This document shows positions 43,224 through 50,520 of a stretch of 64,000 nt of DNA, piece by piece. Each line of letters opens with the position of its first letter. Within the stretch, counting starts at the first letter, position 1. Origin of the DNA: JBGTCD01 sp041749015. Lineage in GTDB: Bacteria; Bacteroidota; Bacteroidia; Cytophagales; Cyclobacteriaceae. The notes beneath the pieces were generated by a model, which was given only the letters and a program-made list of their open reading frames with translations, was not told the DNA's origin and searched no databases. The stretch covers positions 1 to 64,000 of the forward strand of contig JBGTCD010000087.1 of the NCBI GenBank assembly GCA_041749015.1, read 5' to 3'. The translations under genes and the position numbers were made by a program.

Positions 43224-44571
43224 CCTTTTTATTTTTTATTGGTTCTTTCACAAAGACCCTGATCCTTTTTATTCTTTTGATATCAACGGATACTACCGTA
43301 AATACGTACTTATCAAAATTTATTTTTTCTCCGGATCTTGGGAGTTTCCCATTAATTTCAAGAATTAAGCCGCCAAGGGATTCGCTTTCTCCTTTTACCT
43401 CTTCAAATATATCAGGGTCCTCTTCGATGATCTTGCAAAAATCATGAAGGGATGTTTTACCTTCAAAAATGTAGGTGTTTTTGTCCAGCTTATTGTAATG
43501 TACATCGTCCTCGTCATCAAGCTCGTCATTGATTTCTCCAATAATCTCTTCTATAATATCTTCTAGAGTAATCAAACCTGAAGTCCCCCCGTACTCATCT
43601 ACCACAATGGCCATATGCATCCTTTTTTCCTGAAAATCCTTGAGCAGGCCGTCGATCTTTTTGGTTTCGGGTACAAACAGGCAATTGCGAATCAAAGGTT
43701 TCCAGTCAAAGGTTTCGCCTTCCTCAAGATAGGGGAGGAGGTCTTTGGCATAAAGAATCCCTTCTATTTTATCAATGGTTTCGGTAAATACAGGGATCCT
43801 TGAAAATCCGGATTTATTGATTTTATCGAGGAGTTCATGAAAGTTGAGGTCAGTATCTATAGCAGTGATATCCATTCTTGATCTCATAATCTGCTTTACA
43901 GTCAGGGTACCAAAGTTGACAATACCCTTAAGGATTTCCTTTTCTTCATCTGATGATTGCTCATGGTCGGTGGTGATCTCGAGCGCCTGGTGCAGTTCTT
44001 CAACTGATACATTATAGCCTTTGGCTTTATACCGCTTTTCTATAAAATTACTCATTGAGATAAGGGGTATGGAAAGGGGCCTGGAAATTATTTCGGCAAA
44101 ACCTAAAAATTTGGCCATAAACCGGGCCAGGGTAAGGTTGTTTTGGGCAGCATATACCTTGGGCAGGACTTCTCCAAAAAATACGATGGCAATGGTAACT
44201 GTTGCGGTCAGCAGGGCAATAACAATTCCTCCGGCAGTCTTGGTGCCTACAGCCTCCCAGACGATAAAGGTAGAGAGGGTGATGATGGTAACATTAATAA
44301 AATTGTTGAGTATTAAAATTGTAGAAAGGAGAAACCGGGGCTTTTCCATCAGCAAAACAACCTTCTCATCGTTTGGGTGCTCTTTCTTTTTGCATTGATC
44401 CAATTGGTCGGCACTTAATGAAAAAAAGGCTACTTCCGAACCGGATACCAGGGCTGATGCTATAAGTAATAAAACCAATACCAATCCTCCCGCCGTGTAA
44501 AACAGGGCAGAATCGGTAAATATTTCAGCAAGTAAAAGACTACTCGGAGGTTCGTCTATTTCAGTTTCCAA
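43216..44571 (-). CDS. gldE: Gliding-associated GldE, CNNM/CBS transporter-like protein
   Basis: This 451-residue protein is of the hemolysin C/CorC-like family. After an N-terminal leader come four hydrophobic segments of the CNNM domain (about 20-200). Two CBS domains follow (motifs MRSRMDITAID and MAIVVDEYGGTSGLITLEDI), then a C-terminal CorC-type domain (GKTSLHDFCKIIEED). In Bacteroidota the copy between ssb and gldD is called GldE, and extra GldE suppresses some gldD defects in Flavobacterium (known for that system). The family is linked to magnesium transport. It overlaps gldD by 8 bases. Confidence 0.9.
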   Translation of the reverse strand: METEIDEPPSSLLLAEIFTDSALFYTAGGLVLVLLLIASALVSGSEVAFFSLSADQLDQCKKKEHPNDEKVVLLMEKPRFLLSTILILNNFINVTIITLSTFIVWEAVGTKTAGGIVIALLTATVTIAIVFFGEVLPKVYAAQNNLTLARFMAKFLGFAEIISRPLSIPLISMSNFIEKRYKAKGYNVSVEELHQALEITTDHEQSSDEEKEILKGIVNFGTLTVKQIMRSRMDITAIDTDLNFHELLDKINKSGFSRIPVFTETIDKIEGILYAKDLLPYLEEGETFDWKPLIRNCLFVPETKKIDGLLKDFQEKRMHMAIVVDEYGGTSGLITLEDIIEEIIGEINDELDDEDDVHYNKLDKNTYIFEGKTSLHDFCKIIEEDPDIFEEVKGESESLGGLILEINGKLPRSGEKINFDKYVFTVVSVDIKRIKRIRVFVKEPIKNKKDE

Positions 44572-44616
44572 AATCCAACTTTTGATACCACAATATTCTG
44601 ATTATTAAGGGCATAA

Positions 44617-45060
44617 TCAGAATGGCAGATCATCTTCTGCTGCCGGGCTTCCACCACTTTCAGACGCATTGGTCATTTTCCCCGATGAGGACTCTGATGG
44701 CATATCCTGGCTGCCACCTCCACCGCCTTTTGAACCTAACATGGTCATATTATCACCGACCACCTCAGTTGTGTATTTTTGTACATTCTCTTTATCCGTA
44801 TAGCTACGGGTGCGGATTTTACCTTCAATATACACCAGGTCTCCTTTATGTAGATACTTTTCGGCCACTTCAGCAAGGCCTCTCCAGAGCACAATATTAT
44901 GCCATTCGGTTTGCTCTTTTCTCTCACCGGTGGTCCGGTCTTTATAGGACTCGGAGGTAGCCAATGAAAAGTTTGCAACGACAGCGCCACTATCCAGATG
45001 ACGCACTTCAGGGTCTTTACCTAATCGACCGACTAAAATCACTTTATTTACTCCTGACAT
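44617..45060 (-). CDS. ssb: Single-stranded DNA-binding protein
   Basis: This 147-residue SSB has the OB-fold up to about residue 105, starting MSGVNKVILVGRLGKDPEV, with NFSLATSESYKD and the aromatic WHNIVLW. A glycine- and serine-rich linker follows. The acidic tip DDLPF at the C-terminus recruits repair and replication proteins, RecG among them in well-studied bacteria. recG is in the same gene run here. The gene lies between mutY and gldE. Confidence 0.96.
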   Translation of the reverse strand: MSGVNKVILVGRLGKDPEVRHLDSGAVVANFSLATSESYKDRTTGERKEQTEWHNIVLWRGLAEVAEKYLHKGDLVYIEGKIRTRSYTDKENVQKYTTEVVGDNMTMLGSKGGGGGSQDMPSESSSGKMTNASESGGSPAAEDDLPF

Positions 45061-45111
45061 TTTTCAAATGGTTTTTGAACTGCAAATTTATTGATTCTTT
45101 CCTAAATTTAA

Positions 45112-46176
45112 CTAAAAAATGTGGTCATTCAAATAATCTTGGACCAGTTTGGATTTAGGCATATTTTGAATTTCACCGATTGTATAAAAATTAAACGGAA
45201 GGTCTGGGGTCTGAGGTGGGTTTTCATTCGAATTTTTTAAATAAAAAAAACGGGCATGCAAGACTCTATGAGTAAGCTTGTGTTTGTAAGGTTTTGAGAC
45301 ATTTTGAAAAATAAAGGGTTGGAGTTTTGGCCATTTTTTAAGAAAGTCCTGGATAGTTTCCTCAATAGATACAGTCTCTGCTTGTTCTATTAACGGAAAA
45401 TCATATAACCCTTCCCAGATATCACCATTGGTCCGTTTTTCCAGTGCCAACCGACCAGCATCTTCTAATACCATATATTCGAGAAATCGGTTTTTTACAA
45501 CTACTTTTTTAGTTTTAACAGGCAGCTCGTGCTGCTTTTGATGAAGGTTTGCGTAGCAAGCCGAAGCCAGGGGGCATTGCTGACAATTGGGATTCCTGGG
45601 CGAACAGATAAGGGCGCCCAGCTCCATCAATGCCTGATTATAGATACCAGGAGAATTTTTGGATATATATTTTTTACTAATTTCAAAAAATGTATTAAAG
45701 GTCTGCGGACTGGAAATATCATCAAAAATTCCAAGTAAGCGCGATAATACCCGGTATACATTGCCATCGACTACCGGCACCGCCTCATTGAAGGCAATAG
45801 AAGCAATAGCGGCAGCGGTATATTTTCCTATACCAGGAAGTTTCAAAAGCTCCTGATAAGTATCTGGAAAAACCCCACTATAATTTTTGACTACTATTTT
45901 GGCGCATTGATGCATATTTCTTGCTCTTGAATAATACCCAAGACCTTGCCACAATCGCAGTACAGTATCATCAGCAGCTCCGGCAAGGGAATGGATATCA
46001 GGGAAAGCCTCTGTGAAAGCATGATAATAGGGCAATGCCTGACGCACCTGTGTCTGCTGCAGCATAATCTCTGATAACCATATCTGATATGGATCACTTG
46101 ACTCTCGCCATGGCAAAAGTCTATGCTCCCGTTCATACCATGAAATCAGACCATTGATAAAATAATCTGAACTCAA
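45112..46176 (-). CDS. mutY: A/G-specific adenine glycosylase MutY
   Basis: This 354-residue base-excision enzyme removes adenine paired with 8-oxoguanine. The helix-hairpin-helix and catalytic part are seen in LPGIGKYTAAAIASIAF and VPVVDGNVYRVLSR (with the catalytic Asp). The 4Fe-4S cluster cysteines are intact in ICSPRNPNCQQCPLASAC. The C-terminal NUDIX-like domain (about 225-354) recognises 8-oxoG. It is the first gene of the minus-strand mutY-ssb-gldE-gldD-recG run and is divergent from the HU gene. Confidence 0.96.
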   Translation of the reverse strand: MSSDYFINGLISWYEREHRLLPWRESSDPYQIWLSEIMLQQTQVRQALPYYHAFTEAFPDIHSLAGAADDTVLRLWQGLGYYSRARNMHQCAKIVVKNYSGVFPDTYQELLKLPGIGKYTAAAIASIAFNEAVPVVDGNVYRVLSRLLGIFDDISSPQTFNTFFEISKKYISKNSPGIYNQALMELGALICSPRNPNCQQCPLASACYANLHQKQHELPVKTKKVVVKNRFLEYMVLEDAGRLALEKRTNGDIWEGLYDFPLIEQAETVSIEETIQDFLKKWPKLQPFIFQNVSKPYKHKLTHRVLHARFFYLKNSNENPPQTPDLPFNFYTIGEIQNMPKSKLVQDYLNDHIF

Positions 46177-46239
46177 GGAATATTTTTCAGTTATGTTTGT
46201 TATAGAATTCAGCGTGAGGTTTTTATGGGTTTTGCAAAT

Positions 46240-46267
46240 TTTGGTAAAACTCCTCTTGTTAACTTTG
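46240..46267 (+). promoter_or_regulatory. Bacteroidota-type promoter for the HU gene
   Basis: TTTG at 46240-46243 and TAACTTTG at 46260-46267 resemble the -33 TTTG and -7 TAnnTTTG boxes used by Bacteroidota sigma factor. The 16-base spacing is a little short. The HU start lies about 55 bases downstream. Confidence 0.5.
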
Positions 46268-46321
46268 CGCCGTCTATTGTAGACATTATAAATATATTTT
46301 AAAACTTAACTCAAAAATAAA

Positions 46322-46624
46322 GTGACTAAAGCAGATATCATTTCAGAAATCGCTGAAAAAACAGGAATTGACAAGGCAGATGTATCAGTAACGGTGGAGG
46401 CCTTTTTCAGTGTAGTGAAGAATTCAATGGCAGAGGGGGAAAATATCTACGTACGTGGTTTCGGTAGTTTTGTAAATAAAAAAAGGGCTAGAAAAATCGC
46501 CCGAAATATTTCCAAAAATACCGCAATGGTGATTGACGAGCATTATATACCAAGTTTCAAGCCATCCAAAGTGTTTATTGAAAAAATAAAAAAGAGCCAT
46601 AAAGTATTGGCTGTTAACGCTTAA
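46322..46624 (+). CDS. HU-family DNA-binding protein
   Basis: This 100-residue nucleoid protein bends DNA. The N-terminal helices (TKADIISEIAEKTGIDKADV) form the dimer body, and the beta-arm segment GFGSFVNKKRARKIARNIS leads to the DNA-intercalating tip. The tip has ISKNT where E. coli HU and IHF have NP-x-T, so the intercalating proline is missing, as in other Bacteroidota HU proteins I know. I use the GTG at 46322 as start because the family begins with TKADII. A TPR gene follows 32 bases later. Confidence 0.93.
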   Translation: MTKADIISEIAEKTGIDKADVSVTVEAFFSVVKNSMAEGENIYVRGFGSFVNKKRARKIARNISKNTAMVIDEHYIPSFKPSKVFIEKIKKSHKVLAVNA

Positions 46625-46656
46625 TTTTCATTTCGGGTCAATCAAATTTCAAGGGG

Positions 46657-47478
46657 ATGCTTAAAACACGGCTTATTCTTGTAGTGGCTTCCATTGCCTT
46701 GATTCTTATTCTTTACTTTCTGCCCAAAGTTGTGGTGGAAAGTGAAGATAGGGAAATTGCCGAAGTACCGGAAGGCCCTGCGGGGGCTACGATTAGTAGC
46801 CCTATTCATAGCATAGAATTTTCTGAGGAAGAATCCGTGGCAATAAGAAGTCTTCGACAAACTATTGAGGTATCGGAATTTTCAGAAAAAACCGCTAACT
46901 TTGCGGACTCTTTGGCCGGACTGTACCAAAAAGCCAATAAGCTGGATAGTGCAGCGCACTATTTCGGTTTGGCGTTTGAAGCAGAGCCAGTTAAAGAGCG
47001 GCAGTTAAAGGCGGCAAATGCTTATTTTGAAGCCTTTACTTATGCCATGGATGCTGAAAAGACAGCAGCCCTGGGCTTGAAGGCCCGCAAGCTTTATGAG
47101 CAGGTGTTGGAGGATAATCCTGACAATCTTGATGCGCGCATCAATATGGCCATGACCTTTTTATCAGGTCCTCAGCCGATGGATGGTATCATGATGCTGA
47201 GGGCAGTGGCTGAGGAACATCCCGGTCACGAAAAAGCCAATTTCAATCTGGGCATTCTGGCAATGCAAACCGGACAATACCGCCAGGCAATACAAAGGCT
47301 GGAACAGGCGACTGCCACTAATCCGGAAAATGTCCAGGCTCAATTTTATCTCGGCCAATGTTATTTGGAAGTTGGAAGCAGGGATGAGGCCAGAAAGCGA
47401 TTTGAAAAAGTAAAGGAATTGGATGAGAATCCTGAAACCCAGGCGGCTGCAGATTCTTATCTTAATGATATTAAATAA
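46657..47478 (+). CDS. Membrane-anchored TPR protein
   Basis: This 273-residue protein has one N-terminal membrane helix (about residues 5-24, RLILVVASIALILILYFLP). A linker follows, then about five TPR units from residue 85 to the end (for example LDSAAHYFGLAFEAEP, AKANFNLGILAMQTGQ-type and NVQAQFYLGQCYLEVG). It probably faces the periplasm and binds partner proteins. In Bacteroidota this gene often sits between HU and RNase G, which is the arrangement here. No partner can be named. It is likely co-transcribed with HU. Confidence 0.8.
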   Translation: MLKTRLILVVASIALILILYFLPKVVVESEDREIAEVPEGPAGATISSPIHSIEFSEEESVAIRSLRQTIEVSEFSEKTANFADSLAGLYQKANKLDSAAHYFGLAFEAEPVKERQLKAANAYFEAFTYAMDAEKTAALGLKARKLYEQVLEDNPDNLDARINMAMTFLSGPQPMDGIMMLRAVAEEHPGHEKANFNLGILAMQTGQYRQAIQRLEQATATNPENVQAQFYLGQCYLEVGSRDEARKRFEKVKELDENPETQAAADSYLNDIK

Positions 47479-47523
47479 TTTTTTTTAACCGGAACCCTCT
47501 GGGTTCTAAAAACTTATTAAATT

Positions 47524-47613
47524 ATGCCATGTGGAAAAAAAAGAAAGCGACATAAGATCGCTACTCACAAAAGGAAAAAAAGACTAAGAAAGAACAGGCA
47601 CAAGAAGAAGTAA
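47524..47613 (+). CDS. 29-residue basic protein, AURKAIP1/COX24-like
   Basis: This tiny gene encodes 29 residues, almost all basic: MPCGKKRKRHKIATHKRKKR followed by LRKNRHKKK, then TAA. It matches the very short AURKAIP1/COX24-domain proteins of Bacteroidota, relatives of a mitochondrial small-subunit protein, and is likely a ribosomal protein. A small hairpin GAACCC-TCT-GGGTTC (47492-47506) lies upstream. It sits between the TPR gene and RNase E/G, as in many relatives. The assignment rests on composition and context; short length limits certainty. Confidence 0.75.
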   Translation: MPCGKKRKRHKIATHKRKKRLRKNRHKKK

Positions 47614-47623
47614 TTTTGCCTGA

Positions 47624-47659
47624 ATCGATGGCCCTCCAATAATGTGAGGTGCTATCGAT
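47624..47659 (+). promoter_or_regulatory. Stem-loop in the leader of the RNase E/G gene
   Basis: ATCGATGGCCCTC (47624-47636) pairs with GAGGTGCTATCGAT (47646-47659) with one bulge and one GA/GU-type mismatch, around a nine-base loop. No T-run follows directly, so it is not a plain terminator. It lies 45 bases before the start of the RNase gene and could be a processing or autoregulatory site. Confidence 0.45.
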
Positions 47660-47703
47660 CCTATACAACATCTTAGATTTTTTTAACTTTAAATTCTTTT
47701 GTT

Positions 47704-49257
47704 TTGAGTAACGAGCTAGTAATTAATGCCACTCAAAATGGATGTCGTATAGCCCTTCTAAAGGATAAAAATCTTTCTGAGTATCACCATGATGAAGGTG
47801 GCACTCAATTTAAAGTAGGAGAAGTTTACCTGGGTACGGTAAAAAAGGTCATACCAGGGCTCAACGCAGCCTTCATCGATATTGGGTATGAAAAAGACGC
47901 TTTTTTACATTACCTCGATCTTGGACCGCAGTTTCAATCGCTGAAAAAATACACACGATTGGCACAATCCCGAAAGGGTGGTCCTATTAGACTGGAAAAG
48001 TTTAATCTGGAGCCCGATATTGATAAAATGGGCAAGATCAACCAGGTGCTTACAAAAGGCAATCAACTACTGGTTCAGGTAGTGAAAGAGCCAATATCCA
48101 CAAAGGGCCCGCGATTATCCTGCGAGATTTCCATTGCCGGAAGGTATTTGGTGTTGGTGCCATTTTCCAATACGGTAAATGTTTCCAAAAAAATTGAAGA
48201 CGCTAACGAAAGAAAGCGCCTTCTACGGCTGATATCCTCTATCAAGCCTGATAATTTCGGTATTATCATTCGAACGGTAGCTGCCAGAAAAGAGGTGGCA
48301 GAGCTGGATGCTGACCTTAGAAACCTTGTAAAAAGCTGGGAGGATGGAGTGCAGCGCATTCCGGATGCTAAGCCAAGAGACAAGGTAATTGGTGAAATCA
48401 GCCTTGCTTCTGCCCTGCTCAGAGATGTACTGAACGAATCCTTCGATAGTATTGAAGTCGATGATAAGAACATCTACGATGAGATTAAAACCTACATCCG
48501 GGCCATTGCGCCAGACAAGGAAAAAATCGTAAAACTTTACAACGGCAAGGCCAAGATTTTCGAGGCTTTTGGCATCGAAAAGCAGATGAAATCTGCATTT
48601 GGCCAGACCGTCAGCCTCAAAGATGGGGGGTATCTCATTATTGAGCATACAGAAGCGCTCCATGTGATCGATGTCAACAGCGGCAATAAGTCCAACAGGG
48701 AAGACGATCAGGAAGCTACTGCCCTTTCTGTTAATATGGAAGCGGCTAATGAGATAGCTCGACAGCTACGGCTTAGGGATATGGGAGGCATCATCGTCAT
48801 TGATTTCATTGACATGAGAAGCTCCGAAAATAAGCGGAAGCTGTATAAAAAAATGCAGGAGGCCATGGAGCCCGACCGGTCAAAATTCACCGTTCTGCCA
48901 CTTACCAAATTTGGATTGATGCAGGTCACCCGCCAAAGGGTAAGGCCGGAAATGAACATCTCTACCAAGGAGGTGTGCCCTACCTGTAATGGCTCGGGTA
49001 AAGTGACCCCTACCATTCTGATTTCAGATCAGATTGAAAAGAACCTGGAGCATTTAATTAAATCTCAAAATGAAAAGGGGCTGATTTTAGTATTGCATCC
49101 TTATTTGTATGCCTATTTCACCAAGGGCATGCTATCCAAAAGAACCAAATGGTTGCTGAAATACAATACCTTTATCAAGCTGGTGCAGGATTCGTCTTTG
49201 GCCATTTCTGAATTTAAGTTTATCAATAAATTAGGAGAGCCAATAGAACTGGTGTAA
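47704..49257 (+). CDS. rng: Rne/Rng-family ribonuclease
   Basis: This 517-residue endoribonuclease of the RNase E/G family cuts AU-rich single-stranded RNA and matures rRNA. The S1 RNA-binding domain spans about 35-125 (VGEVYLGTVKKVIPGLNAAFIDIG). The metal-binding catalytic aspartates are in HVIDVNSGNKS and GGIIVIDFIDM. The zinc-link is CPTCNGSGK near residue 425. It lacks the long C-terminal scaffold of E. coli RNase E, as RNase G does. Translation starts at TTG 47704 (MSNELVINATQNG), the only candidate that fits the family. Confidence 0.94.
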   Translation: MSNELVINATQNGCRIALLKDKNLSEYHHDEGGTQFKVGEVYLGTVKKVIPGLNAAFIDIGYEKDAFLHYLDLGPQFQSLKKYTRLAQSRKGGPIRLEKFNLEPDIDKMGKINQVLTKGNQLLVQVVKEPISTKGPRLSCEISIAGRYLVLVPFSNTVNVSKKIEDANERKRLLRLISSIKPDNFGIIIRTVAARKEVAELDADLRNLVKSWEDGVQRIPDAKPRDKVIGEISLASALLRDVLNESFDSIEVDDKNIYDEIKTYIRAIAPDKEKIVKLYNGKAKIFEAFGIEKQMKSAFGQTVSLKDGGYLIIEHTEALHVIDVNSGNKSNREDDQEATALSVNMEAANEIARQLRLRDMGGIIVIDFIDMRSSENKRKLYKKMQEAMEPDRSKFTVLPLTKFGLMQVTRQRVRPEMNISTKEVCPTCNGSGKVTPTILISDQIEKNLEHLIKSQNEKGLILVLHPYLYAYFTKGMLSKRTKWLLKYNTFIKLVQDSSLAISEFKFINKLGEPIELV

Positions 49258-49282
49258 ATTTTTTCGTTTGTTGTTGTAATTA

Positions 49283-49312
49283 AAGCCGGGTCCTTTTGGA
49301 TTCGGCTTTTTT
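49283..49312 (+). terminator. Terminator between rng and the BLUF gene
   Basis: AAGCCGGGTCC and GGATTCGGCTT pair (with two G-T pairs) around TTTT, followed by six T. Because the BLUF gene ends at 49311, it may serve both strands. Confidence 0.75.
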
Positions 49313-49754
49313 AGCATACGATTTCCTTATAATCAGTATTATTCTTCTGATAAAATAGTCTCATAAAAATCAGGGCAGGATGGCTGGAATTGTTAATGTC
49401 ATTTTTCGTAAAAAATTCATCAGGGTCCTGAAAGCCGGAAAGTTCAGTGAACTCATTTAAATCAAGGCGCTTAAATCCCATATTCCAGTTAGAGAAATTT
49501 CTTTTGACAACCCTTCCCTCCAGAATAATTTGAGGATTTTTATGTCTGGGATCCTGTATGATTTTGTCGTAAAGCTTCTCAATGTCATTTTTGGAGCCTT
49601 CCAAAATCTGTATGAAGCGACCCTGGAGGTATAGTAACATCCCGGTGATATTGGCCTTTGCATTATCCCTGCTGCTCACTTCAAGGATATGCCTGAGGTC
49701 CTCTTCAAACATTGGCTTGCTGCTATAACTTACATATACCAGATAGTGAACCAT
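49311..49754 (-). CDS. BLUF-domain blue-light sensor
   Basis: This 147-residue FAD-binding photoreceptor consists of a BLUF domain (1 to about 95) and a short C-terminal helical cap. All residues of the photocycle are present at the expected spacing: Tyr7 (VYVSYSS), Asn31, Gln49 (FIQILEG), Trp90 and Met92 (SNWNMGF). The spacing Asn-Gln 18 and Gln-Trp 41 is the same as in AppA. There is no output domain, so it must act through a separate partner, as short BLUF proteins do. It is convergent with rng and monocistronic. Confidence 0.93.
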   Translation of the reverse strand: MVHYLVYVSYSSKPMFEEDLRHILEVSSRDNAKANITGMLLYLQGRFIQILEGSKNDIEKLYDKIIQDPRHKNPQIILEGRVVKRNFSNWNMGFKRLDLNEFTELSGFQDPDEFFTKNDINNSSHPALIFMRLFYQKNNTDYKEIVC

Positions 49755-49829
49755 GTTTTCGGTCTTAATTTCGGAAATGAAATAAGTATTGTTTTCCTAA
49801 TATACTGAAAATTAAATGGTTTTTACGAT

Positions 49830-50369
49830 TTAATCCAGCACTTCTTCTATCTCCACCATTTTTTTGGAGCTGTAAGGGCCGGTGGTTTCGTAGATAATTT
49901 TGCCTTCCTTATCCAAAATAAAAAAGTATGGAGTGTCTCTTTTTTCAAATTCCAGGGCCTCCTTGTAGGGCTTGAGCTTTCCCTTATAAAATAAGATATT
50001 AGGATGCAGCAAAGGGTCTACTTTTTTTACAGCCTGTTTTTTGGCTGTTCCTTTCGCAGCGGCATTGATGCCTGTAAACATGGGGATAAAATACACATTG
50101 ACGTCATAGGAAAATGAGGAAAACAACCCTGAAGATTCCCTTATAAATTTATTATAAATCGGGCTGAACCAGGTATTCAAATCATCTTCAGATTTTTTGG
50201 CAAATGCCAGGCCAACGAGGGTATATTTGCCATTAGTAAATTCAGGGATTGTAATCATTTCATCCTCAATAGTTTCCACTTCCATATCAGGGAAAACTTT
50301 TCCTTTGACTTGGGCAAAACCAGGCGTTACCAAAAATAATAACAATAAAACGGCAGGTGCTTTCATCAT
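49830..50369 (-). CDS. Exported thioredoxin-fold-like protein without CxxC
   Basis: This 179-residue protein has a signal peptide (MMKAPAVLLLLFLVTPGFAQ). The mature part has the order of elements seen in redoxin or thioredoxin-like proteins (VFPDMEVETIED, GKYTLVGLAFAKKSEDDL, then DTPYFFILDKEGKIIYETTGPYS). The place for a CxxC or peroxidatic Cys is AFAKKSE, and no cysteine occurs anywhere in the mature protein. So it can have no thiol redox activity of the usual kind. It looks like a binding or chaperone version of the fold; its function is unknown. Confidence 0.65.
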   Translation of the reverse strand: MMKAPAVLLLLFLVTPGFAQVKGKVFPDMEVETIEDEMITIPEFTNGKYTLVGLAFAKKSEDDLNTWFSPIYNKFIRESSGLFSSFSYDVNVYFIPMFTGINAAAKGTAKKQAVKKVDPLLHPNILFYKGKLKPYKEALEFEKRDTPYFFILDKEGKIIYETTGPYSSKKMVEIEEVLD

Positions 50370-50520
50370 ATTTATATTGTTAAGGTCAACATTGTATAGA
50401 AATCCTGAAAATTAAAGGAGCCAAGACAACATCAATTCCTTTAGGTTACGTATGGATGCCTTTATTGGTTCACAGGTAACCTGCCATAGGAAGGGTATTT
50501 GGGTAGTATATGTTGCCGGT

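Noticed and set aside
50436..50482. AGGTTAC/GTAACCT arms between the thioredoxin-fold and PhoD genes
   Set aside because: The loop is over 25 bases, no T-run follows, and nothing similar was seen elsewhere.
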